Positions 1 to 8,361 of a stretch of DNA of 64,000 nucleotides are shown piece by piece (the first letter of the stretch is position 1; every line of letters starts with the position of its first letter). The position numbers and the translations under genes were made by a program. The notes beneath the pieces are model-generated. The model was not told the origin of the DNA and made no database searches. It was given only the letters and a program-made list of their open reading frames with translations. This stretch comes from an uncultured bacterium (lineage in GTDB: Bacteria > Verrucomicrobiota > Lentisphaeria > Victivallales > UBA1829), in the NCBI GenBank assembly GCA_902802585.1, contig CADCMR010000004.1:62001-126000 (forward strand), read 5' to 3'.

Positions 1-1678
1 CGGAGATCATGGCGGAGCGGGAGAGCGATTCGCCGTGGACCAGCAGGTTGATGCCCTTCAGGAGGAACCCGCGCGAGAGCCTGTCCGAGCAATATTTGAG
101 CATGTTGTAGCTCGTGAACAGCACGAACGCGCTGCCGTTGGTCTTCTCCACGAACATCCTGATTTTTTCCGCCGCCTCCTCGTTGAAGTTGCGTTCGCTG
201 GGCTGTGGCATGTCCTTCGTGAGGTACAGCCGGACCTGTTTGCCGTAGTCGAACGGCGAGTCGAGGATCAGGCCCTCGCCGCCGCGGAATCCGACGCGGC
301 GGGCGTAGTAGGTGAGGGAGCCGTGCACGGCGAGCGTGGCGCTGGTGAGGATGACGGGCTTGCCGGAATCGAACAGCAGGTCACGGAGAAGTTCGGAGAC
401 GTTGAGCGGGGCGGAGGCGAGCTCAGTCTGGCGCGTGCGTGCGAATCCTGACTTGTGCCCCTCGACCCAGTAGACCTGGTCGGGCAGGGACATGTTCAGG
501 AAGAGGTTCAGCTCTTCGCGGTAGGACATGCAGTGTTCGAGCTGCGCCTCAAGTTCGAGCTTGAATCCGGAGTCGTCCTGGTTGTCCGCGTAGGTCCGCG
601 CGATGGTCTCGACGTCCAGGATGTTGTCGGAGACGAGGTCGCGGTATCGGCCCGGCTGCGAGAGGCGGAAGGTCTGCTCCGGGGACTTGTCGAGCGTCTC
701 GTCGAACTGCGCGAAGAAGTCGGTCAGCGCCTCGTGCGCGTTCGCGATGCTGTTTCGGACCTGCATGGAGTCCTCGCCGGGCTTCATCAGGAGTCCGCGC
801 CCGCTGACCGGGTTGAACAGGCGGTTCAGGGTGCCGCGGACGGCGGAGGAATAGATGTGGAGCCCGAGGTGGTTCGCGGCGTTGTCCTCCAGCGTGTGCG
901 CTTCGTCGAACACGACGGCGCAGTGTTCGGGCAGGGGGCAGTTCTCCTGCTCCTCGATGCGGCTGATCTTCAGGTTGGTGAAGAAGAGCGCGTGGTTTGT
1001 GATGAGCAGGTCCGCCTTGTCCCACGAATGCCGGGCGCGCCAGTAGAAGCACGAATGGAAATTCTGGCATTTCGGTCCGAGGCAGGTGCTGGTCTCGCAG
1101 CAGACGCTGTTCCAGATGTGGGGATTGACGCGGAACGGGACGTCGGAGAGCGTGCCGTCGTGCGTGGTGCGGCTCCAGTCCATGAGGTTCTGGAGTTCGT
1201 TGACCGGGGCGTCCGCGGGGAGGATTTCGTCGCGGTGGCTGCCGGCGGCGAGCGCGAGGCGGCGTTTGCAGAGGTAGTTGCTCCGGCCTTTGGCGATGGC
1301 GAACGTGAATTCGACGTCCAGGAGGTTTTGGAGCAGGGGCAGGTCCTTCTTCGCGAGCTGTTCCTGGAGGTTGATGGTCTCGGTGGTAATCAGCACGCAC
1401 TGGTGCATCGCCTTGGCGTGGTAGATCGCCGGGACGAGGTAGGCGAAACTCTTGCCGACGCCGGTCGGCGCCTCGACCATGAGGTTGCGCCCGTTCTGGA
1501 ACGCCTCGGCGACGGCGCACGCCATCTCCGTCTGCTGTTCGCGGCGTTCGTAGGGGCGTCCGCCGTACTCCTCCGCCCGCTTCAGAGGAGTGTCCTCGGA
1601 GAAGAAGGCGGCGGTACGCGGGAGAGCGTCCGAAAGAGTGACCTCTTTCAGTTCATGGTCGATGACCGGTAAAATCAC
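1..1678 (-). CDS. dinG: DinG-family ATP-dependent DNA helicase, 3' end cut by window
   Basis: Superfamily 2 iron-sulfur helicase of the DinG/XPD type, expected to unwind 5'-tailed DNA, D-loops or R-loops in the cytoplasm. About 559 codons are visible; the end lies outside the window. Seen in the translation: Walker A EAPTGVGKS (Lys about 76), a DEAH box in VVFDEAH (Asp about 258), and four cysteines near residues 137, 199, 204 and 210. The last three have the C-x4-C-x5-C spacing of the DinG Fe-S cluster. I chose the GTG at 1678 because an in-frame TAG lies 9 bases upstream and no ATG occurs before the conserved helicase start. No clear Shine-Dalgarno is seen. The gene starts 34 bases after rnfE on the same strand, so it may be co-transcribed. 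Confidence 0.88.
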   Translation of the reverse strand, partial: MILPVIDHELKEVTLSDALPRTAAFFSEDTPLKRAEEYGGRPYERREQQTEMACAVAEAFQNGRNLMVEAPTGVGKSFAYLVPAIYHAKAMHQCVLITTETINLQEQLAKKDLPLLQNLLDVEFTFAIAKGRSNYLCKRRLALAAGSHRDEILPADAPVNELQNLMDWSRTTHDGTLSDVPFRVNPHIWNSVCCETSTCLGPKCQNFHSCFYWRARHSWDKADLLITNHALFFTNLKISRIEEQENCPLPEHCAVVFDEAHTLEDNAANHLGLHIYSSAVRGTLNRLFNPVSGRGLLMKPGEDSMQVRNSIANAHEALTDFFAQFDETLDKSPEQTFRLSQPGRYRDLVSDNILDVETIARTYADNQDDSGFKLELEAQLEHCMSYREELNLFLNMSLPDQVYWVEGHKSGFARTRQTELASAPLNVSELLRDLLFDSGKPVILTSATLAVHGSLTYYARRVGFRGGEGLILDSPFDYGKQVRLYLTKDMPQPSERNFNEEAAEKIRMFVEKTNGSAFVLFTSYNMLKYCSDRLSRGFLLKGINLLVHGESLSRSAMIS

Positions 1679-1712
1679 GGTGTGCTACGGGCGCTTCGAA
1701 AGAAGCACCCCC

Positions 1713-2399
1713 TTATTTTGTTTTTGCAGGTTCTTCGGTGCTGAGCTTGCAGATGGAGCAGTGGCGGCAGTCGAACTCGGCGGGCGGCTCGTACTTGACG
1801 CCCGCCTTCTTCGCCTTGTGCATGTTCAGGAGGTTCATGCCGGCGAGGATGAGGCCGAGGAGGATGAATCCGCCGGGCGCCTGTCCCATGATCGCGAAGC
1901 CGTTGTCCCAGCACTGCATGCTGATGCCGAAGAGTGTTCCGGCGGCGAGGAATTCGCGGATGCAGCCGAGGCAGACGAGCACGAACGTGAATCCGAGACC
2001 CATGCCGAGGCCGTCCGCGGCGGACGCCAGCAGGCCGTTCTTCGAGGCGAATGCTTCGGCGCGGCCGAGCACGATGCAGTTCACGACGATCAGCGGCAGG
2101 AAGATGCCGAGCGTCTGGTACGCATCAGGCGCGTACGCCTGCATGAGGAGCTTCACGACGGTCACGAAGGTGGCAATGACCACAATGTAGCACGGGATGC
2201 GGATCTTCCCGGGGACGAGCTTGCGGATGACCGAAATCACCAGGTTGCTGCCCATCAGCACGAAGGTGGTGGCGAGTCCCATGGCGAGCCCCTTCACCGC
2301 GTCGGAGGACGTGGCGAGCGTGGGGCACATGCCCAGGACGAGCACGAGAACCGGGTTTTCTTTCCAGAACCCTTTGGTAAATTCTTTAAAGATGCTCAT
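1713..2399 (-). CDS. rnfE: Rnf complex membrane subunit RnfE
   Basis: Integral membrane subunit of the Rnf ferredoxin:NAD+ oxidoreductase, which couples electron transfer to Na+ or H+ pumping across the inner membrane. The 228-residue product has about six hydrophobic segments and the RnfE/NqrD signature around NPVLVLVLGMCPTLA near the N-terminus. It is last in the gene order rnfA-B-C-D-G-E, starting 2 bases after rnfG. An oddity is the hydrophilic C-terminal tail after the last membrane segment, which holds CRHCSIC, a C-x2-C-x2-C cluster I do not associate with textbook RnfE. The tail could bind metal, but that is inference. Confidence 0.93.
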   Translation of the reverse strand: MSIFKEFTKGFWKENPVLVLVLGMCPTLATSSDAVKGLAMGLATTFVLMGSNLVISVIRKLVPGKIRIPCYIVVIATFVTVVKLLMQAYAPDAYQTLGIFLPLIVVNCIVLGRAEAFASKNGLLASAADGLGMGLGFTFVLVCLGCIREFLAAGTLFGISMQCWDNGFAIMGQAPGGFILLGLILAGMNLLNMHKAKKAGVKYEPPAEFDCRHCSICKLSTEEPAKTK

Positions 2400-2401
2400 G
2401 A

Positions 2402-3070
2402 TCAGTTAGCCTCCTTCTTTTCGGCGGGAGCCGCGAGGTGCGCGCGGACGGCGGTCGAGGCGTACCAGACGAGGTCGCGGACGGCGTTCGAGGAATAGGT
2501 TGCGCCGGAAACGAAGTGGACGCCGTCCTTTTCCTTGGTCCATTTTGCGTCGCCGGGCTTCACGCCGGAGTAGGAATCCAGCGCGGCGTTCGGCGGGAGC
2601 TTCGAGGTGTCGGGTTTCACGCCCCTGGCGACGTCGGAGATGGTGCGCTTGACGGAGCGGTCGGTCACTTTCGTGCCGATGCCGGGGGTCTCGGCGTGAC
2701 CGGACTTCACGATCACGGTGTCGATGGTCCCGTCCGGCTTGAAGCTGACGATGCCGGCGACTTTTCCGCCGAATCCCGCAGCGGCGGCTTCGGCGGCGTA
2801 GCCGACCACGGCGCCGTCTTTCTTTGCCGTGTAGAGCTTGACGGGCTCGCCGTCGGGCGAAGTAATGTCGATGGCTTCGGACGCCGGATCGTTGTCGAAC
2901 GCCGGGAGGATCATTTTCAGGCTGTCGGCGGTTTCTTTCGCCTGGGCGGCCTTGATGGGGGCGTCGGTCTTCACCGCGACGAACGCCATGACGAGCGTGG
3001 AAACGCCGCAGACGACGAGCAGGAAGAACGCCAGATAGAACGGATTGGATGCCTTTGTCATGTCTTTCAT
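2402..3070 (-). CDS. rnfG: Rnf complex FMN-binding subunit RnfG
   Basis: Periplasmic flavoprotein subunit of the Rnf complex. The 222-residue product has one N-terminal membrane anchor (about residues 12-32) followed by an FMN-binding domain. SGATYSSNAV near residue 190 is the S-G-A-T motif in which the Thr carries covalently bound FMN in this family. Its start overlaps the end of rnfD by 4 bases, which suggests translational coupling. The gene belongs to the six-gene rnf operon. Confidence 0.93.
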   Translation of the reverse strand: MKDMTKASNPFYLAFFLLVVCGVSTLVMAFVAVKTDAPIKAAQAKETADSLKMILPAFDNDPASEAIDITSPDGEPVKLYTAKKDGAVVGYAAEAAAAGFGGKVAGIVSFKPDGTIDTVIVKSGHAETPGIGTKVTDRSVKRTISDVARGVKPDTSKLPPNAALDSYSGVKPGDAKWTKEKDGVHFVSGATYSSNAVRDLVWYASTAVRAHLAAPAEKKEAN

Positions 3071-4119
3071 TTGATCTCACCCCTTCTGATATTGAGCGCG
3101 GAGACGCTGTGGGAGTGCCAGCCGAAAGGACGGATGTAGCACATGCGGTCGATCAGCGGGACCAGGGCGTTCGCGATCACGATGGAGAAGCTGACGCCCT
3201 CCGGATACGCGCCCCAGATGCGGATGATGCAGGTCAGAATGCCGATGACGACGCCGAAGACGAGTGCCCCGAGGGGCGTGATGGGCGAGGTCACCATGTC
3301 GGTCGCCATGAAGAACGCGCCGATCATGACGCCGCCGCTGAGGATGTGGAAAATCGGGCTCGGGGTCAGGGCGGGCGCCGCCAGGTGCACGATGCCGGAG
3401 AAGACGAAGATCGTGCCGATCATGGCGAGCGGGATCTGCCATTTGATGAGGCGGAACGCCATGAGACCGACGCCGCCGATCAGAATCGCGAGAGCGGAGG
3501 TCTCGCCGATGGAGCCGCCGACGTTGCCGAGGAACAGCTTCATCAGGTTGTCGTTTGCTCCGAGCTGGGCGATGGCGTCCGCGGAGCCTTTCGCCGCGTT
3601 GATCGCTCCGAGCGGGGTCGCGCCGGAGATCAGGTCGCCGGTCGCCGGGGCTGCCCACTGGGTCATGGGACCTGCGAAACCGACCAGCAGCGCCACGCGC
3701 GCCGCGGCGGCGGGGTTGAACGGGTTCTGTCCGAGACCGCCGAAGAGCTCCTTCACGACGATGATCGCGAAGACGCTGCCGACGGCGCAGAGCCACCACG
3801 GGGCTCCGGGCGGGAGGTTCAGCGCCAGGATCACGCCCGTGACGAGCGCGCTGTAGTCGCCGATGGTGGCGTTCTGCCGCGTGGCGAGCGTCCAGCCGTA
3901 TTCGGCGAAGATGCTGAAGGAGGCGCAGTAGACGAGGATGCGGACGGCGTCGAAGCGGAAGAACCAGATGGACGCCGCGACGGCGGGGAGGAGGCAGAGC
4001 AGCACCTTCGCCATGATACGGGAGATGCTGTCGCCGTCCTGAACGTGAGGCGAAGTGCTCAGCACGAGCGAACCGGGCTCGGGGAGAGCGACGTTGTTTT
4101 TTTCGATTTCTTCACTCAT
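3067..4119 (-). CDS. rnfD: Rnf complex membrane subunit RnfD
   Basis: Membrane subunit of Rnf that carries covalent FMN and, with RnfG, moves electrons across the membrane. The 350-residue product begins with a short soluble segment and then about ten hydrophobic segments. SGATPLGAI near residue 170 is the conserved flavinylation site (Thr in S-G-A-T). Length is normal for RnfD. It starts 21 bases after rnfC and overlaps rnfG by 4 bases at its end. Confidence 0.93.
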   Translation of the reverse strand: MSEEIEKNNVALPEPGSLVLSTSPHVQDGDSISRIMAKVLLCLLPAVAASIWFFRFDAVRILVYCASFSIFAEYGWTLATRQNATIGDYSALVTGVILALNLPPGAPWWLCAVGSVFAIIVVKELFGGLGQNPFNPAAAARVALLVGFAGPMTQWAAPATGDLISGATPLGAINAAKGSADAIAQLGANDNLMKLFLGNVGGSIGETSALAILIGGVGLMAFRLIKWQIPLAMIGTIFVFSGIVHLAAPALTPSPIFHILSGGVMIGAFFMATDMVTSPITPLGALVFGVVIGILTCIIRIWGAYPEGVSFSIVIANALVPLIDRMCYIRPFGWHSHSVSALNIRRGEIK

Positions 4120-4140
4120 AATAGGGAACAGCTCCGGGAT

Positions 4141-5487
4141 TTAGGCTTGTTTTGCTTTCGCGGCGCGGCGCTTGGCGTTGATCTCCGCCTTCGCCCTGCG
4201 GAAATGCTGGACGAGGGGGCGTTTCGCCGGGCAGACAAAGGTGCAGACGCCGCATTCCATGCAGTCCATGACGTAGTCCTTTTCGGCTTCGTCGTAGTTT
4301 TCGCTTTCGACCATGACGCTGACGGGACCGGGGAGGAGTTTCATGGGGCAGGCGCGGACGCAGCGTCCGCAGCGGATGCACGGATTGGAGGTGTATTCGG
4401 CGGTCTCCTTCCACTGGAGCAGAAGGATGCCGGAGGAGTTCTTGGTGACCGTGACGCCGAGCGAAGTCTGGGCGAATCCCATCATCGGGCCGCCCATGAT
4501 GACTTTCGCCGTGCGCTCTTTCACGCCGCCCGCGAAGGTCAGCGCCTGTTCGACGGTCGTGCCGAGGCGGAGAATCCAGGTGCCGGGATTGGCGACCGGG
4601 GTGCCGGTGACCGTGGTGTAGCGCTCGATTAGCGGATGCCCCTCGACCACGGCGTCGCGGATGGCGGCGCAGGAACCGACGTTCTGCACCACGCAACCGA
4701 CGTCCATGGGGAGGCCGCCGGTGGCGACGGAGCGTCCGGTGAGGGCGTAGATGAGCTGTTTCTCGCCGCCCTGCGGATAGCGGACATGGAGCGGTACGAC
4801 GGTGACGCCGTAATCCTTTGCCTTCTCGTTGAGTGCGGCGATGGCGTCCGGCTTGTTCTCCTCGATGCCTAGGAAGACGCGATCGACGCGGAGGATTTTC
4901 GCGGCGATGGCGGCGCCTTCGAGGACCGCTTCGGTGCGTTCGAGCATGAGGCGGTGGTCGGCGGTGAGGTAGGGCTCGCACTCCGCGCCGTTCAGGATGA
5001 GCGTATCGATGACCTTTTCGGGCGGGGGCGAGAGCTTCACGTGGGTCGGGAACGCCGCGCCGCCCATGCCGACGATGCCGGCGTCCGCGATGCGCTTCTT
5101 GAGGACTTCGCGGTCGGTGTTCTTCCAGTTCGGGATCGGGTCCATGCCGGAGCCCCATTCGTCTTTGCCGTCGGAGATGATCTCAATGGCGGGGATCGCG
5201 CCGCCGTTGGCGCCGGGGACTTCGACGACGTCGCCGACCGTGCCGCTGGTGGGCGCGTGGACCGGGGCGGAGACGAATCCGCCGGGCTCGGCGATGAGCT
5301 GTCCCTTCTTCACCGTGTCGCCCTTCTGGACAACGGGCTTCGGGGGTGCGCCGATATTCTGCTGGATGGCGACCGTGTAGCGTTCGAGGAGCGGGGCGCG
5401 CTGCGCGGGGACGGAGTTGGAGAGCGCTTTGCCGTCGGCGGGATGCACGCCGCCATGGAAACGCCATGTCTTGATCGGAATGTTCAT
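4141..5487 (-). CDS. rnfC: Rnf complex NADH-binding subunit RnfC
   Basis: Peripheral subunit that exchanges electrons with NAD(H) and passes them through FMN and two [4Fe-4S] clusters. The 448-residue product has the N-terminal barrel-sandwich part (GGVHPADGKALS), the central Rossmann-like region with glycine-rich stretches, and two ferredoxin motifs near the C-terminus, CIRCGRCVRACP and CMECGVCTFVCP. Start at 5487: a GGAGGAGT Shine-Dalgarno lies just upstream and the ATG overlaps the rnfB stop codon by 4 bases. Confidence 0.95.
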   Translation of the reverse strand: MNIPIKTWRFHGGVHPADGKALSNSVPAQRAPLLERYTVAIQQNIGAPPKPVVQKGDTVKKGQLIAEPGGFVSAPVHAPTSGTVGDVVEVPGANGGAIPAIEIISDGKDEWGSGMDPIPNWKNTDREVLKKRIADAGIVGMGGAAFPTHVKLSPPPEKVIDTLILNGAECEPYLTADHRLMLERTEAVLEGAAIAAKILRVDRVFLGIEENKPDAIAALNEKAKDYGVTVVPLHVRYPQGGEKQLIYALTGRSVATGGLPMDVGCVVQNVGSCAAIRDAVVEGHPLIERYTTVTGTPVANPGTWILRLGTTVEQALTFAGGVKERTAKVIMGGPMMGFAQTSLGVTVTKNSSGILLLQWKETAEYTSNPCIRCGRCVRACPMKLLPGPVSVMVESENYDEAEKDYVMDCMECGVCTFVCPAKRPLVQHFRRAKAEINAKRRAAKAKQA

Positions 5488-6362
5488 TTGGACTCCTCCT
5501 TTTTCGGTGCGGGCGCGGCTTTCGGCGCGGGTTCAACCGGCTTCAGCGCGGCGATCTTGCGGTGGATTTCTTCGACCTGGAGCGCGCCGGTGGGACATTT
5601 GACCTGTTCGACGAAAGAGGCTTCGGGCGGGTTGGAGTAGTTCACGCGGACGAGACCCGCCTGCATCTGCATGTGGTTTTCGTTGGTGCGGATGCACTTC
5701 TTGCAGGCGAGGCACGGGTTCTTGCAGAACTTGCGGCGTTTTGCGGGCTTCTCCAGCGAGTTGCAGTAGACGTGGATCGGGGCGGATGCCGGGACCAGGC
5801 GGATCAGCTTGCGCGGGCAGACGTTCACGCACTTGCCGCAGGCGCGGCAGAGATCGGGATGGACAACCGCCAGACCGTCGCGGATTTCGATCGCGCCGAA
5901 CGGGCATGCACGGGCGCAGGAGCCGTAGCCGAGGCAGCCGAACCGGCAGGCTTTTCCGCCGCCGCCCGCAACGATGGAGGCTGAGCGGCAGTCGAGGATG
6001 CCGTTGTAGTCGGCGGCGCGCGTGGAGCGCGAGAAGCTGCCGGAGCAGAAGACGACCGCGGTCATCTTTTCCTTCTTTCCGGCGGCCTTGCCTGTGACTT
6101 CGGCGATCTTCGCGAGCATGGCGTCGGAGCAGGCGGAGCATCCGGAGGGATCGGCGTCCTTCGTGACGATGGCGCTTGCGAAATCGGCGCAGCCGGCATA
6201 GCCGCAGCCGCCGCAGTTCGCGCCGGGGAGGAGTTCCTGGACCGCCTCAATCTTCGGGTCGGTCTGGACTTCGAATTTCTTTGCCGTGAAGCCGATGAGC
6301 GCGCCGAGGAGCAGCCCGACGGCGGCGACCACGGCGGCTGAAACGAGAATCGTGATCAACAT
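5484..6362 (-). CDS. rnfB: Rnf complex ferredoxin-accepting subunit RnfB (long form)
   Basis: Electron-entry subunit, thought to take electrons from reduced ferredoxin. The 292-residue product has one N-terminal membrane helix (residues 3-25), a NCGGCGYAGC cluster motif typical of the RnfB Fe-S domain, and several ferredoxin-type Cys sets (GSCARACP, CRACGKCVNVCP, CLACKKC). A C-terminal Ala/Pro/Lys-rich tail follows. This long, multi-cluster form resembles RnfB of strict anaerobes more than the short proteobacterial one. GGGAGG precedes the start. Confidence 0.94.
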   Translation of the reverse strand: MLITILVSAAVVAAVGLLLGALIGFTAKKFEVQTDPKIEAVQELLPGANCGGCGYAGCADFASAIVTKDADPSGCSACSDAMLAKIAEVTGKAAGKKEKMTAVVFCSGSFSRSTRAADYNGILDCRSASIVAGGGGKACRFGCLGYGSCARACPFGAIEIRDGLAVVHPDLCRACGKCVNVCPRKLIRLVPASAPIHVYCNSLEKPAKRRKFCKNPCLACKKCIRTNENHMQMQAGLVRVNYSNPPEASFVEQVKCPTGALQVEEIHRKIAALKPVEPAPKAAPAPKKEESK

Positions 6363-6378
6363 GATTGCCGCGCCTCCC

Positions 6379-6987
6379 TCACTTGACCAGACCGGAGAAG
6401 CCCATGAACGCCATGGCGAGGATGCCGGCGGTCACGAGCGCGATCGCGGTGCCTTCCATCGCCTTCGGGATGCGGGCGATGGCGAGGCGTTCGCGGATGC
6501 TGGCGAAGAGCAGGAGCGCGAGGCCGAAGCCGACGCCGGTGCTGAAGCCGAACACGGTCGAGGAGATGAGTCCGCGCGACGCGTCGGCGTTCAGTTCCGC
6601 CGCACCAAGCACGGCGCAGTTTGTCGTGATGAGCGGCAGGTAGATGCCGAGCGAGACGTACAGCGACGGGCTGAACTTCTTCAGCAGGATCTCGACGATC
6701 TGGACGAGCGCCGCGATGACCACGATGAAGAGCAGGATGCGCGTGAACGACAGGTCGACCTCCTGACCGTTGATGGTGAAGGTCCGCGTGACCAGGAACC
6801 TGTTGAACAGCGCGGTGACAAACGATGCGAGCGTCATTACGAAGATGACGGCCCCGGACATGCCGAGCGCGGTTTCGATGCGCTTGGAGACGCCGAGGAA
6901 CGGACAGATGCCGAGGATGCGCGAGAGCACCACGTTGTTCACGAGGATCGCCCCCACGGTCAGCACCAGTATTTCGTTGGTATCCAT
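6379..6987 (-). CDS. rnfA: Rnf complex membrane subunit RnfA
   Basis: Integral membrane subunit of Rnf, inverted-topology partner of RnfE. The 202-residue product has six hydrophobic segments and RnfA/NqrE-type sequence (VNNVVLSRILGICPFLGVS near the N-terminus, TTNCAVLGAAE in the middle). It is the first rnf gene, 55 bases downstream of the cyclophilin gene. No promoter stands out in that gap, so the rnf genes may be read from the promoter ahead of the cyclophilin gene. Confidence 0.94.
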   Translation of the reverse strand: MDTNEILVLTVGAILVNNVVLSRILGICPFLGVSKRIETALGMSGAVIFVMTLASFVTALFNRFLVTRTFTINGQEVDLSFTRILLFIVVIAALVQIVEILLKKFSPSLYVSLGIYLPLITTNCAVLGAAELNADASRGLISSTVFGFSTGVGFGLALLLFASIRERLAIARIPKAMEGTAIALVTAGILAMAFMGFSGLVK

Positions 6988-7042
6988 GGCTTGTACCTGT
7001 TTCTATTTGGAAAGTTGAACTTGGATTGAGCTTGGCGCGGAA

Positions 7043-7561
7043 TTACTTCGCAGCGATCCGGGCGACGCGGAAGATGGTGATCGGCGCGGACGGGACGTCC
7101 TGGTAGAAGCCCATGGTGGTCGTCGGAATCGCTTCGATCGCGCGGACCACGTCCATGCCGTCCGTGACCTCGCCGAAGACGCAGTAGCCGAAGCCGCGCG
7201 GGGTCTCATCCTGGTGGTCGAGGAAGGTGTTCGGGGCGGTGTTGATGAAGAACTGGCTGGTGGCGCTGTCCACGACGGATGTGCGCGCCATGGCGATGGT
7301 ACCGACCTTGTTCGAGAGGCCGTTTCCGGCTTCGTTCTTGATCGGGGCGCGCTTGGACGGGACGTCGTTGAGTTTGGCGTCGAGACCGCCGCCCTGGATC
7401 ATGAATCCCTTGATGACGCGGTGGAAGACGGTCCCCGCGTAGAAGTTGTCGTCGACGTAGGCGAGGAAGTTCGCGACGGTGACGGGCGCTTCCTTCTCGA
7501 AGAGCTCGACGGTGATGTTCCCGAGGGAGGTCTCGATCAGGACTTTCGTGTTTTCAGACAT
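7043..7561 (-). CDS. Cyclophilin-type peptidyl-prolyl cis-trans isomerase
   Basis: Cytoplasmic cyclophilin (PpiB type) that speeds proline isomerisation. The 172-residue product is essentially one cyclophilin domain with no signal peptide. Visible active-site motifs are FHRVIKGFMIQGG (about residues 47-59, catalytic Arg and Phe-x-x-x-Gln) and SQFFINTAPN. Its start is preceded by AAAGGATC and by a well-formed promoter at 7609-7636. It is the first gene of a run that continues into rnfABCDGE and dinG on the same strand. Confidence 0.93.
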   Translation of the reverse strand: MSENTKVLIETSLGNITVELFEKEAPVTVANFLAYVDDNFYAGTVFHRVIKGFMIQGGGLDAKLNDVPSKRAPIKNEAGNGLSNKVGTIAMARTSVVDSATSQFFINTAPNTFLDHQDETPRGFGYCVFGEVTDGMDVVRAIEAIPTTTMGFYQDVPSAPITIFRVARIAAK

Positions 7562-7608
7562 GGTTGATCCTTTGGGTTAATGAGTGTGAAAAAAGGCAGC
7601 ATACCATA

Positions 7609-7636
7609 AATATAGTACACGAAAACGTTTTTTCAA
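7609..7636 (-). promoter_or_regulatory. Sigma70-type promoter for cyclophilin/rnf
   Basis: Read on the minus strand: TTGAAA, 16-base spacer, TATATT. It lies about 50 bases ahead of the cyclophilin start and matches the form seen at many other host genes here. Confidence 0.6.
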
Positions 7637-7773
7637 TATGAAGAAGATTATTTTCAGGCATTTCGGGGCGTAAAATAACGACCGGAACACCGATGGCGGC
7701 GGTCCGTCCGATGGACGCAACGCCGTGATGCGGCGAATCCGGCGACGGCGAATTCTGTTTTTTTGCAGGGTAA

Positions 7774-8340
7774 TCAGTCGCCGGGATAGCGCGCAAGCAG
7801 TTCCTTCGCCGCGGACAGCACGTCCCCGACGTCAACCGCCTGCGGGATTTTCTCGATATTCTGGTGGACGCCGTGGCCGGTGCGGACCAGCGCGACGCCC
7901 CGGCATCCGGCGTTGAGCCCCGCCTCCAGGTCGGATTCCTTGTCGCCGATCATGAAGGATGATGAGAGGTCGATATCAAGGTCTTTCGCGGCGCGCAGGA
8001 ACAAACCGGGCTTCGGCTTGCGGCAGTCGCAGTCGATGGCGTATTCCGGGACGACACCCTTCTTGTGGTGGTAGCAGTAGTACGTCGCGTCGATGTGCGC
8101 GCCTTCCGCCGCTAGCAGTTCGTTCATGCGGGCGTCGACCGCCTTCAGGTCCGCCTCGGTGAAATAGCCGCGGGCGATGCCGGACTGGTTGGACACTACG
8201 ATGACCAGGCGTCCGGCGTCGTGCATGGCGCGGACCGCCTCGGCTGCGAACGGGCACAGCCGGACGAGCGCCGGATCATGGATGTAGTCGGCTTCCTCGA
8301 TGATGACGCCGTCGCGGTCGAAAAAACATGCCTGGCGCAT
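7774..8340 (-). CDS. gmhB: D-glycero-D-manno-heptose-1,7-bisphosphate 7-phosphatase (HAD family)
   Basis: HAD phosphatase that removes the 7-phosphate of heptose bisphosphate on the way to ADP-heptose, the donor for LPS core and protein heptosylation. The 188-residue product has the HAD motifs FFDRDGVI (nucleophile Asp, residues 6-13), VVSNQSGIARG, and MIGDKESDLEAG. The GmhB zinc-loop style residues C-x-H and CDCRKPKPG are also visible. AGGAG lies 9 bases before the ATG. It starts 21 bases after the RND pump gene, so it looks like the third gene of the efflux operon, an unexpected partner. The heptosyltransferase at 13051 would use its product pathway. Confidence 0.88.
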   Translation of the reverse strand: MRQACFFDRDGVIIEEADYIHDPALVRLCPFAAEAVRAMHDAGRLVIVVSNQSGIARGYFTEADLKAVDARMNELLAAEGAHIDATYYCYHHKKGVVPEYAIDCDCRKPKPGLFLRAAKDLDIDLSSSFMIGDKESDLEAGLNAGCRGVALVRTGHGVHQNIEKIPQAVDVGDVLSAAKELLARYPGD

Positions 8341-8361
8341 GGGCGGGAACTCCTGTTTGCG

